This document shows, in pieces, positions 32,337 to 42,609 of a stretch of DNA of 64,000 nucleotides; within the stretch, counting starts at the first letter, position 1, and every line of letters starts with the position of its first letter. The notes under the pieces were generated by a model that was given only the letters and a program-made list of their open reading frames with translations, did no database searches and was not told the DNA's origin. Source of the DNA: Nephrocerus scutellatus (Eukaryota > Arthropoda > Insecta > Diptera > Pipunculidae); contig OX352761.1 of NCBI GenBank assembly GCA_947095585.1, positions 39,320,760-39,384,759 of the forward strand. Reading direction: 5' to 3'. The position numbers and the translations under genes are program-made.

Positions 32337-34456
32337 GTGCCGACGAAAACGAACGTTTTCTCTAGGTCCTCTTGTTGTTGATTCCCTCACTGCTCTCCTG
32401 GTTGTCCTTGGCTTTCCGTGTTGCTTAACTCTACTGGAAGTATACAAATTTTCTGTACTGGTCTGGTCAGCTGTCCTGTTTCTGTTCGTACGATCACAGA
32501 TCTGACTATTCCATCTTTGCTTTCGATCAGGTGACTCTACACATAGACCATAGTGCTGGTGGGAAATTCTCGCACTTGATTAAAACTAACTGTCCTACTT
32601 TCAAGCTTTCCTTTTCTCTTCTCCATTTTTTTTCTTACCTGTAGCGTTACGAGGTATTCTTCTCGCCATCCTTGCCAAAAATGATTCAACATCAGCTATC
32701 TCTGTTTCCATAATTTCGTTCCTGCTTGTTCGACTATTATGAATGGTAGCGGCAATACTATTGGCTCTCCGATCAGAAAATGAGCTGGCGTTAGGGCTTG
32801 TATATCTGCTGGATCATCACTCAAAGGGTGAATAGGGCGCGAGTTTAAAATGCCTTCTATCTCAATCAGCAGCGTCAAAAACTGCTCATATCTACTATTC
32901 ACCTCAGATGATATATCATTGATTTGACTGCTGCTTCGTATATGCCTCCTTCATGTGGGGCCGCTGGCACCATGAATTTCCATTTGGTCCCTTTAAGGTT
33001 CAAATGATTAAATACATCTTTCCTCTCCCACTCTTTCCAAGCTTTCCTAATCTCTCTAGCTGCTCCGACGAAAGATAGACCGTTGTCGCTGTACATACGC
33101 TCACATCGACCTCGTCTACTGATGAATCGATCAAAACAAGCAAGGAAGGCTATCGAAGTCAAGTCGCCCACTATGTCAATGTGGACTGCTCTTGTCTTTA
33201 GACATTCTCCTGATAATTTGCTTGCCTTCTCTGTCGAGTACTTTCAATATGAATGGCCCTGCATAATCGACCCCTGTATGGAGAAAAGGCTTTCCTTCTC
33301 GCACTCTATCGGCTGGCAGTTCTGACATTAATTTGTGTTCCAATCGATAATTATATCCGCAGTGCATTACGCAGTCTTGGAATCCAAAATCGCTGACGGA
33401 TGAATTGCATCATTATTTGTACCGAACCGTGTTTTGTCATCCTGTGCGCATTATCAATTACCAACCATGCTAATCTTGAGCTATCGGGTATAATGACGCA
33501 TTTCGTACTCTCCGCTTGCTCTGTGAATGCGCCCACCGACGCATAAAATGTTACTTTCGTCAAAGATTAGTTTAAGAGATTCAATTTTGCTGTGTTCAGG
33601 GAGCTGTCCGTGATCGCGCAGCGCGCTAATATCCTTACCATAATTCTCCTCTTGCGTCTTTCGGATAAAATACTGCATCGCCAAAGTTCTTTCCATTGCT
33701 GTCAATGAAGTTGGCGTAGGATCTCTACGTCGTGATCTCTTGTATGGCTGTTTCGTTTTTAAGAGCTTAACGAAGCGAAATACATACCCAAGAATATTAA
33801 ATTTTTTCTCTATACTGCTGGCGTATTCAAGAATTGGTACTGTTGCTTGTCCCCTTGACATCCATATGCCAAGACTTTCCTGAAATTTTGTAACCATATG
33901 CACATGTATTTCATTCTGCATTGCTTCAGATGGTTCCCTTCTTATCGGGTTTGCTGGCCATTCGCTTTCCGATAATAGCAGCCATGCTGGTCCATGCAAC
34001 CATAAATTGCTGTTTATTAATTCTAATGGTGTCATTCCGCGGCTAAGTAAATCGGCTGGATTATCTTTCGTGCCGACGTATCGCCACACTTTCACATCTG
34101 TATTCGTTTGTATTGCTGACACGCGATTTGCTACATAAGTTTTCATGTTGCATGGGAGTTTTTGTAGCCAATGTAAAGTAACCAGACTCTATGGAATATA
34201 CCATAATGTATATTCGAAGCTAACCCATTCCATTGCTGTCCGAACTCTGTTGATAAGCCGACTAAGCAGCTCTGCAGCTGCCAATTCTTAAGAGGAGCAA
34301 CTCGTGTCTTTGATACGAGCAGCTTACTAGTTGTCTTTCCATTTGCTTGCTCTACTCGCACATATACCACAGGTCCGTAAGCAGTCATTGAGGCATCAGA
34401 AAAGCCATGAATTTGAATTTTTGAATTTCGACTTGTTCCAAGCCATCTATCGATTT
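32337..34456 (-). pseudogene. BEL-A pol fragment, unit 1 (integrase and RNase H)
   Basis: Read on the minus strand from 34456 downward: RNase H with IQIHGFSDASMTAYGPVVYV, then the RNase H-integrase linker (33481-34146, 221 aa: 'TDVKVWRYVGTKDNPADLLS'), the zinc-binding region ('WLVIDNAHRMTKHGSVQIMM'), and the integrase core with GVDYAGPFIL (first Asp), MYSDNGLSFVGAAREI (second Asp) and PAAPHEGGIYEAAVKSM (Glu). After that comes the conserved 'LNSRPIHPLSDDPADI' tail that precedes DUF5641 in BEL/Pao elements. RT, protease and gag are missing because the unit joins LOA ORF1 sequence at about 34457. Frameshifts divide it. Very close to unit 3. Confidence 0.88.
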
Positions 34457-34892
34457 TGAGCAGCTTACGAACAGACAAAAGGAGTCCGAAGCATGGGCAA
34501 AGTTAACTGTGGAAGGTGGAAAAAACCCCGTTCGTTTAGTGATGTCATCAAAGAGCACGGGTTGATGCTAGCCGTCATCATAGTCATGAGGATGGGAGCA
34601 TCACGCCGGGAAAATGAAAAAAAAAAACAGGGTTTAACGCGCTAAACTGCAATCCAGATCTTCCGACATCAAGTTGGATAGCCGGTCCAGCGAATCCTCT
34701 CTGGTATGGGCAACCTTTTTACCATGGAGCCTGACGAGGAAAACTTGTCGGACTCCATGGAAGAAAGCGCTGTCAACAAGACAGTGATAGAGTTGAAGGG
34801 AAACGAGACGGAATGTGCCGGCGGATCCTCGGAGACGGAATCAGCATAAGTGCTAATGATAGGGCGAACGTAAGTAGAAAGATGGTAAGAAT
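34457..34892 (+). pseudogene. LOA ORF1 fragment, second copy
   Basis: Starts inside ORF1 ('gagcagcttacgaacagac', equivalent to about 31570) and runs to the same BEL-A junction ('gatggtaagaat'). It carries small private changes, including a run of a's and a short insertion near 34616-34644 ('gggtttaacgcgctaaactg', also present in copy 3 but not copy 1). Confidence 0.8.
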
Positions 34893-35231
34893 TGTTTAAG
34901 GACAAAAAAAAAATAATTAAATAAAAAGAACGAGATGTTCATTTGGGAAAAAGACATTGTCTTAAAAAAGCCAATTTATTTGCTGGCAGCTGTCCGGCTG
35001 TCCAGCTGTCTTTTCGGAAGTGCGATTACAACTGAACTCGTCAAAGCTAACAATAATTTTAGTCACTGTCGTGCGCGCAGTAGCAGACAGCAACTAAGAG
35101 ACTTAAGTACTAAAAGAGAGTTATATGCGTTATGATATTAAGAGAGTTATATGCGTCATAACATTAAGTACCAATACAAACTCGTATAGGATCGAATATA
35201 AAGTTGACTTGCATTCGTCCAATACGATACA
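34893..35231 (-). repeat. BEL-A LTR 2
   Basis: 339 bp, 'tgtttaaggac' to 'atacgataca'. Shares 'aactgaactcgtcaaag' and 'ccaatttatttgct' with LTR 4 at 56268-56604, rather than the 'atctgaattcgtc' of LTRs 1 and 3. Confidence 0.85.
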
Positions 35232-38200
35232 GTGCCGACGAAAACGAACGTTTTCTCTAGGTCCTCTTGTTGTTGATTCCCTTACTGCTCTCCTGGTTGT
35301 CCTTGGCTTTCCGTGTTGCTTAACTCTACTGGAAGTATACAAACTTTCTGTACTGGTCTGGTCAGCTGTCCTGTTTCTGTTCGTACGATCACAGATCTGA
35401 CTATTCCATCTTTGCTTTCGATCAGGTGACTCTACACATAGACCATAATGCTGGTGGGAAATTCTCGCACTTGATTAAAACTAACTGTCCTACTTTCAAG
35501 CTTTCCTTTTCTCTTCTCCATTTTTTTCTTACCTGTAGCGTTACGAGTTATTCTTCTCGCCATCTTTGCCAAAAATGATTCAACATCAGCTATCTCTGTT
35601 TCCATAATTTAACTCCTTTCGTTCCTGCTTGTTCGACTATTATGAATGGCAATACTATTGACTCTCCGATCAGAAAATGAGCTGGCGTTAGGGCTTGTAT
35701 ATCTGCTGGGTCATCACTCAAAGGGTGACTAGGGCGCGAGTTTAAAATGCCTTCTATCTCAATCAGCAGCGTCAAAAACTGCTCATATTCTAACACCTGC
35801 TATCCAACTATTCACCTCAGATGATATATCATTGATTTGACTGCTGCTTCGTATATGCCTCCTTGATGTGGGGCCGCTGGCACCATGAATTTCCATTCGG
35901 TCCCTTTAAGGTTCAAATGATTAAATACATCTTTCCTCTCTTACTCTTTCCAAGCGTTCCTAATCTCTCTAGCTGCTCCGACGAAAGATAGACCGTTGTC
36001 GCTGTACATACGCTCACATCGACCTCGTCTACTGATGAATCGATCAAAACAAGCAAGGAAGGCTATCGAAGTCAAGTCGCCCACTATGTCAATGTGGACT
36101 GCTCTTGTCTTTAGACATCCTCCTGATAATTTTCTTGCCTTCTCTGTCGAGTACTTTCAATATGAATGGCCCTGCATAATCGACCCCTGTATGGAGAAAA
36201 GGCTTTCCTTCTCGCACTCTATCGGCTGGCAGTTCTGACATTAATTTCTGTTCCAATCGATAATTATATCCGCAGTGCATTACGCAGTCTTGGAATCCAA
36301 AATCGCTGACGGATGAATTGCATCATTATTTGTACCGAACCGTGTTTTGTCATCCTGTGCGCATTATCAATTACCAGCCATGCTAATCTTGAGCTATCGG
36401 GTATAATAGCCGGATGACGCATTTCGTACTCTCCGCTTGCTCTGTGAATGCGCCCACCGAAGCAAAAAATGTTACTTTCGTCAAAGATTGGTTTAAGAGA
36501 TTCAATTTTGCTGTGTTCAGGGAGCTGTCCGTGATCGCACAGCGCGCTAATATCCTTTCCATTATTCTCCTCTTGCGTCTTTCGGATAAAATACTGCATC
36601 GCCAAAGTTCTTTCCATTGCTGTCAATGAAGTTGGCGTAGGATCTCTACGTCGTGATCTCTTGTTTGGCTGTTTCGTTTTTAAGAGCTTAACGAAGCGAA
36701 ATACGTACCCAAGAATATTCAATTCTATTCTATACTGCTGGCGTATTCAAGAATTGGTACTGTTGCTTGTCCCCTTGACATCCATATGCCAAGACTTTCC
36801 TGAAATTTTGTAACCATATGTACATGTATTTCATTCTGCATTGCTTCAGATGGTTCCCTTCTTATCGGGTTTGCTGGCCATTCGCTTTCCGATAATAGCA
36901 GCCATGCTGGTCCATGCAACCATAAATTGCTGTTTATTAATTCTGATTGTGTCATTCCGCGGCTAAGTAAATCGGCTGGATTATCTTTCGTGCCGACGTA
37001 TCGCCACACTTTCACATCTGTATACGTTTGTATTGCTGACACGCGATTTGCTACATAAGTTTTCATGTTGCATGGGAGTTTTTGTAGCCAATGTAAAGTA
37101 ACCATAGAGTCTGTCCATAATGTATATTCGAAGCTAACCCATTCCATTGCTGTACGAACTCTGTTGATAAGCCGACTAAGCAGCTCTGCAGCTGCCAATT
37201 CTTAAGAGGAGCAACTCGTGTCTTTGATATGAGCAGCTTACTAGTTGTCTTTCCATTTGCTTGTCTACTCGCACATATACCACAGCTTCGTAAGCAATCA
37301 TTGAGGCATCAGAAAAGCCATGAATTTGAATTTTTGAATTTCGACTTGTTCCAAGCCATCTATCGATTTAGAACTGTTCTAGCTGTCGAATATCTTTCCA
37401 CAATGCTATCCATTTATTCTTTATTTCAATTGGCACTTCTTGATCCCATTCAAGGTTTAGTCGCCACAGGTCTTGAATTAAAATCTTTCCCAGAACTGTC
37501 ACTGGCGAGATATATCCATTTGGATCGTATAATTGGGCCACACAGCTAAGAATCTTTCGCTTCGAAATTTTACCATCTATCCATCCATCTATCTCTACCG
37601 TTCTCAAATCCTGCTGTCTTCAATATTCTGTCCACTGCTCTAGCTTTACTAAGAGCATCTTGTTCGCTGTCACCGCCTGTTACACAATCATCCATATAGA
37701 AATCGTTTTCAATTATCTGTGCAGCATCAGGATACAACTCCTTTGAATCTCGACCGCATTGTATGACAGCTCGGACGGCATTATAAGCTGAAGAAGTCAT
37801 GTCATATGTTACAACTGTTAACCAATACTCTCGTAATCTTTCCCTTGGTGATTCACGCCAGAAAATCCGCTGTAAATCCCACTGCTGTCGTGCTATAGGA
37901 ATCTGCCTGAACATCATTTTGATGTCAGCACTAAACACTATTCGATGCCTTCGAAATCGCATCACTATCTCAAATAAATCTCGCTGTAACTTCTCCCTAA
38001 GTTTTTGTATTTCGTTGAGTGAAATACCGTTATCTGTCTGACAGCTGGCATCAAAGACTACACGAAACTTTTTTGTTACGCAATGATGTGGAATATAATA
38101 TACTAACTTTTGTGCTATCGGCTGTTCGTTCGCTCTTGTCATGTGCCCAAGATGTTCATACTCTCTCATAAAACTGACATATTTTCCTTTTAAGGCTGGA

Positions 38201-39721
38201 TCTCTATCGAGTCTTCTTTCCAAAAATAGGAATCTCCTCAATGCTGTCTCTCTCGTGCTACCGATATCTTTTATGCCTGGCTTCAAGGGAATGGTGACGA
38301 TAAATCGACCTTCATGATCACGCTTAGTTGTCTTGATAAAATTATCCTCAACTTCTTGCTCTTCCATCGTTCTCATGGGGTGTGAGCTGATCTGATCCAT
38401 TTCCCAAAGCTGTCATACCATCTTGTCCAAACTATCCATTTCGATACAATTCACCGCTGAAAGAATGGCACCAGTTTCGCTATCAATGTTCGCCGAACAA
38501 GCTCCGAACACAACTATCCCAACAGCTGTCTCAATTGATAAAATATCTCCGATACTGGGTGGAACAGAGCTGAGCATTATCTTCACAAAGAACTTGACAC
38601 CCAACCGAATGTCGAAACGAGCTCTCCGCCAATAACCCGGATCGGCTAGTGGAAAATCAAAGTCATATGCTATTGGCTTTAAATCAACTTGAGGTGTTAA
38701 AACTATCCAGTTTGAATCTTTCGGCAAAATTCAGAATTCAACATCAATATATGCTTTGGACTCAAACCAGGGAATTATTCGTAGGGTCGCCCGCATATGC
38801 AAACGAATAGGATTGCCATCAATTCCAATAACTTTCCGAGACATAAACGCTGCAGCAATATCAAATGAGCGCATCATTTCGTATGGCATAAGATTTGGTT
38901 GGGCTCCTGAGTCAAGAAGCGCACGCACTGGTCCAAAAGGCTTACTATCCGATTGCATTCTAATCATTACTGTTGGCATTAAAGTAGTAGTCAAATCTGT
39001 CGTGGAATTAGAAAATGAATTTAAAGAGTTCGAGCAAATAATTTAATATCTTTATTAAAGGAATTTTCATCAAGATATGTTATAGATGTGGATGCAATTT
39101 TCCGCTTTCGTGACGTTGTAGGCTTTCCAGAATCGTTGCTGTAACTGTCCAATTTGATGAATTTTTTGGCTATCTGCTTGGGTCATGCTGGCCGGAACTG
39201 TCGCTAGTTGTTAGCTGTACCCTCAACCTTCATTACGGGTGCTCCATTGTTGGGATGATAAATGGGGCATAGCACACTGTTGTGCATTTGCCTGCCTGGA
39301 CAGCGATGGCAAGGCTCTTGGAAGCAGCTGTCGATTTTGTGGCCTTTCTTTAAACAATTCTCGCACAAACCCTTCTTCTGTACGAACTCTTTACGAGAAC
39401 GTAAACCAAGCTGCCGAAATTGCTGACAGTCATAAAGCTGATGATCTTCATTGCAAATTTCGCATCTATGTCGACGATGATGGTTAGGAAAAGCTATCCT
39501 TAGTGCTGTCCGTACACCTAACGTGGAATTTTGAGGTACTTGCTCGTTGGCTGGCTGGTTCTTTTCCAATATGATGACTACTACTCGTGTTACTAATCGC
39601 CGCAGCTTGTCTGTCTATAAAATGGAGCAACTCTTTCACTGTCGGAGTTTCGGAGCGGCGATGCAACTCCCATTGCTTTGAAGTTTCGCTATCCAGACGT
39701 TCCTGCAGCATATGCACATTT
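35232..39721 (-). pseudogene. BEL-A gag-pol, unit 2 (most complete family A copy)
   Basis: Minus-strand order from 39721 down. Truncated gag, then three zinc knuckles in 39204-39569 (CEICNEDHQLYDC, CENCLKKGHKIDSC and a third C-rich motif). Then aspartic protease region 38731-38994 with VRALLDSGAQPNLM. RT at 37570-38400 with FRVVFDASCQT, FSADIKMMFRQIPI and catalytic FYMDD. RNase H-linker at 36725-37198 ('YTLWTDSMVTLHWLQ'). Integrase at 35590-36722 with GVDYAGPFIL. This is the BEL/Pao order PR-RT-RH-IN (DUF1758 and DUF1759 families). A deletion near 37600 ('DRWMDRW' after ILKTAGFE) and several frameshifts inactivate it. Gag is cut at 39721, where a third LOA ORF1 copy begins. Confidence 0.9.
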
Positions 39722-40570
39722 AGCACACTAAAAATTTATTTTCTAAAACCGAGACTGGCACTCACCAAATGCCGAAACCAAACGAGACCAGCACCAAAGG
39801 CTGGAAACAAGCGTGGAAAGTGGCTCTAACCGTAAAGGTGGGGTCCCAGCCGCTAAAAATAAGGTAGTGTTGGAAGTTAACGCCCATAAGCCAGGGACCA
39901 GTACCACCAGCAAAAGTGAAGCCGATAACGAGTCACGCAACTAACTAGCTCTAACCGTAAAGGTGGGGTCCCAGCCGCTAAAAATAAGGTAGTGTTGGAA
40001 GTTAACGCCCATAAGCCAGGGACCAGTACCACCAGCAAAAGTGAAGCCGATAACGAGTCACGCAACATACCACCGACGAAGAAACGGTACCGGGATCGTC
40101 GCGCGGCTTTTAAAGTCCTGGAAAAAATGACTGATATCCCTGAGGAGCCGCTTACGAAGAGACAAAAGGAATCCGAAGCATGGGCGAAGTTAACTGTGGA
40201 AGGTGGAAAAAACCCCGTTCATTTAGTGATGTCATCAAAGAGCACGGGTTGATGCTAGACGTCATTGACAATAGAATGGGAGCATCACGCCGGGAAAATG
40301 GAAAACAGTGTTTAACGCGCTAAACTGCAATCCAAATCTTCCGACATTAAGTTGGATAGTCGGTCCAGCGAATCCTCTCTGGTATGGGCAACCTTTTTAC
40401 CATGGAGCCTGACGAGGAAAACTTGTCGGACTCCATGGAAGAAAGCGCTGTCAACAAGACAGTGATAAAGTTGAAGGGGAACGAGACGGAATGTGCCGGC
40501 GGATCCTCGAAGACGGAATCAGCATAAGTGCTAATGATAGGGCGAAGGTAAGTAGAAAGATGGTAAAAAT
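39722..40570 (+). pseudogene. LOA ORF1 fragment, third copy
   Basis: Equivalent to 31149-31996 at an offset of 8573-8574 bp, with almost no differences and the same 123-bp internal duplication. It starts abruptly at 'agcacactaaaaattt' against BEL-A gag. It ends in aaaat (40566-40570), matching aaaat after LTR 4 (56605-56609), which I take as the original 5-bp TSD of BEL-A. Confidence 0.85.
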
Positions 40571-40909
40571 TGTTAAGGGACAAAAAAAAGATAATTAAAT
40601 AAAAAGAACGAGATGTTTATTTGGGAAAAAGACATTGTATTAAAAAACCCAATTAATTTGCTGGCAGCTGTCCGGCTGGTCAGCTGTCTCTTCGGAAGTG
40701 CGATTACATCTGAATTCGTCAAAGCTAACAATAATTTTAGTCACTGTCGTGCGCGCATTAGCAGACAGCAACTAAGAGACTTAAGTACTAAAAGAGAGTT
40801 ATATGCGTTATGATATTAAGAGAGTTATATGCGTCATAATATTAAGTACCAATACCAACTCGTATAGGATCGAATATAAGGTTGACTTGCATTCGTCCAA
40901 TACAATACA
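40571..40909 (-). repeat. BEL-A LTR 3 (3' LTR of the outer copy)
   Basis: 339 bp, nearly identical to LTR 1. With LTR 4 it bounds the original BEL-A insertion (TSD aaaat). Confidence 0.85.
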
Positions 40910-41722
40910 GTGCCGACGAAAACGAACGTTTTCTCTAGGTCCTCTTGTTGTTGATTCCCTCACTGCTCTCCTGGTTGTCCTTGGCTTTCCGTGTTGCTTA
41001 ACTCTACTGGAAGTATACAAATTTTCTGTACTGGTCTGGTCAGCTGTCCTGTTTCTGTTCGTACGATCACAGATCTGACTATTCCATCTTTGCTTTCGAT
41101 CAGGTGACTCTACACATAGACCATAGTGCTGGTGGGAAATTCTCGCACTTGATTAAAACTAACTGTCCTACTTTCAAGCTTTCCTTTTCTCTTCTCCATT
41201 TTTTTTCTTACCTGTAGCGTTACGAGGTATTCTTCTCGCCATCTTTGCCAAAAATGATTCAACATCAGCTATCTCTGTTTCCATAATTTCGTTCCTGCTT
41301 GTTCGACTATTATGAATGGTAGCGGCAATACTATTGGCTCTCCGATCAGAAAATGAGCTGGCGTTAGGGCTTGTATATCTGCTGGATCATCACTCAAAGG
41401 GTGAATAGGGCGCGAGTTTAAAATGCCTTCTATCTCAATCAGCAGCGTCAAAAACTGCTCATATCTACTATTCACCTCAGATGATATATCATTGATTTGA
41501 CTGCTGCTTCGTATATGCCTCCTTCATGTGGGGCCGCTGGCACCATGAATTTCCATTTGGTCCCTTTAAGGTTCAAATGATTAAATACATCTTTCCTCTC
41601 CCACTCTTTCCAAGCTTTCCTAATCTCTCTAGCTGCTCCGACGAAAGTTAGACCGTTGTCGCTGTACATACGCTCACATCGACCTCGTCTACTGATGAAT
41701 CGATCAAAACAAGCAAGGAAGG
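40910..41722 (-). pseudogene. BEL-A pol, unit 3, integrase end (left of BEL-B)
   Basis: Contains the integrase C-terminal region (41269-41475, 'LNSRPIHPLSDDPADI') and the core with MYSDNGLTFVGAAREI and APHEGGIYEAAVK. It is interrupted at 41722 by BEL-B and resumes at 48349 without loss. Unit 1 shows the uninterrupted sequence at 33144-33160. Confidence 0.88.
41718..41722. repeat. BEL-B target-site duplication, left
   Basis: gaagg, repeated at 48344-48348. The unoccupied target is visible in units 1 and 2 ('gcaaggaaggctatcg'). Confidence 0.93.
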
Positions 41723-42219
41723 TGTTTGAGCATATACCATATATACATATATATACAACCAAACATATTATTCTATTTTTAAACATTGTCATTGTCAAGT
41801 CCATTCAACTTTCACTTTATTTATATAATGCAATTCAATTCAAATATTGGAGATATGGCATGGCTAAAGTAAACAAGAAACGTGGCATGGCCAATATAAT
41901 ATTAATTCGATTATAATAACGAGTGTTCTTTGTCTGAGCATTCACATTATAATCGAATACATACTCGTTTTCCTTGTGTCAACCCAAGCGGGTCGTATAG
42001 TTTTTTTTAGCTGGTTTTGCTTGATTCTGGTGTTGTGTATTGCTCCATTTTGTATTTTTTTTAAATCCTATTTTTTGCATTTGCAGTTTTTTAATAAATA
42101 TTAAAATATAAAGGGTGACTATTTACTATTTGATAAAGTGAAGATTGAATCGAATAACAAATTCAACATACCAAGAACCCATTCAATTCTCCAGGCACAA
42201 AAACGCTTGTGCTTCAACA
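41723..42219 (+). repeat. BEL-B 5' LTR
   Basis: 497 bp, TGTTTGAG to CTTCAACA. A polyadenylation-like 'aataaatattaaaatataaa' lies at 42091-42110. It contains two interlocked inverted repeats: attcgattataat (41905-41917) with attataatcgaat (41946-41958), and aacgagt (from 41918) with actcgtt (41963-41969). Confidence 0.95.
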
Positions 42220-42221
42220 TT

Positions 42222-42240
42222 TGGTGTCAGATGTGGGGTA
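42222..42240 (+). promoter_or_regulatory. BEL-B primer-binding site (putative)
   Basis: TGGTGTCAGATGTGGGG starts two nucleotides (TT) after the LTR. It begins TGG, as needed to pair with a tRNA 3' CCA. BEL-A has the same TT spacing. The tRNA was not identified. Confidence 0.7.
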
Positions 42241-42435
42241 TTTCTTCCCAACAAAAAAGGGTGTGTAATTTGTAACTTTATCAACTGCGCTGCGCTGATA
42301 ACTTTAATTGGATTTTTTATCGTGCTTGGTGTCTCCATGTGTTTTATCTTGGAATAAAACTACTCCGAAGGGTCGACCTGGTAGTTTTATTACACAGTAA
42401 AACGGGTTTTCTAAAAACACATAGCACCAGTACAA

Positions 42436-42590
42436 ATCGACTTAACCTCAAACCAACATACGACTTATCCTCGTGTAATCAAGACAGTTTGCATAGCGGA
42501 ACAGTGTGCGAATCGACTTAACCTCAAACCAACATACGACTTAACCGCGTGTTGGAATCAATACAGTTGCATAGCGGAACAGTGTAGCGG
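42436..42590 (+). repeat. Leader direct repeat in BEL-B
   Basis: 'aatcgacttaacctcaaacc' followed by 'aacatacgactta' occurs at 42436 and 42511; 'gcatagcggaacagtgt' follows each. This is two units of about 75-80 bp between PBS and gag start. Confidence 0.85.
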
Positions 42591-42609
42591 TTTAATAAAT
42601 CATATTATA

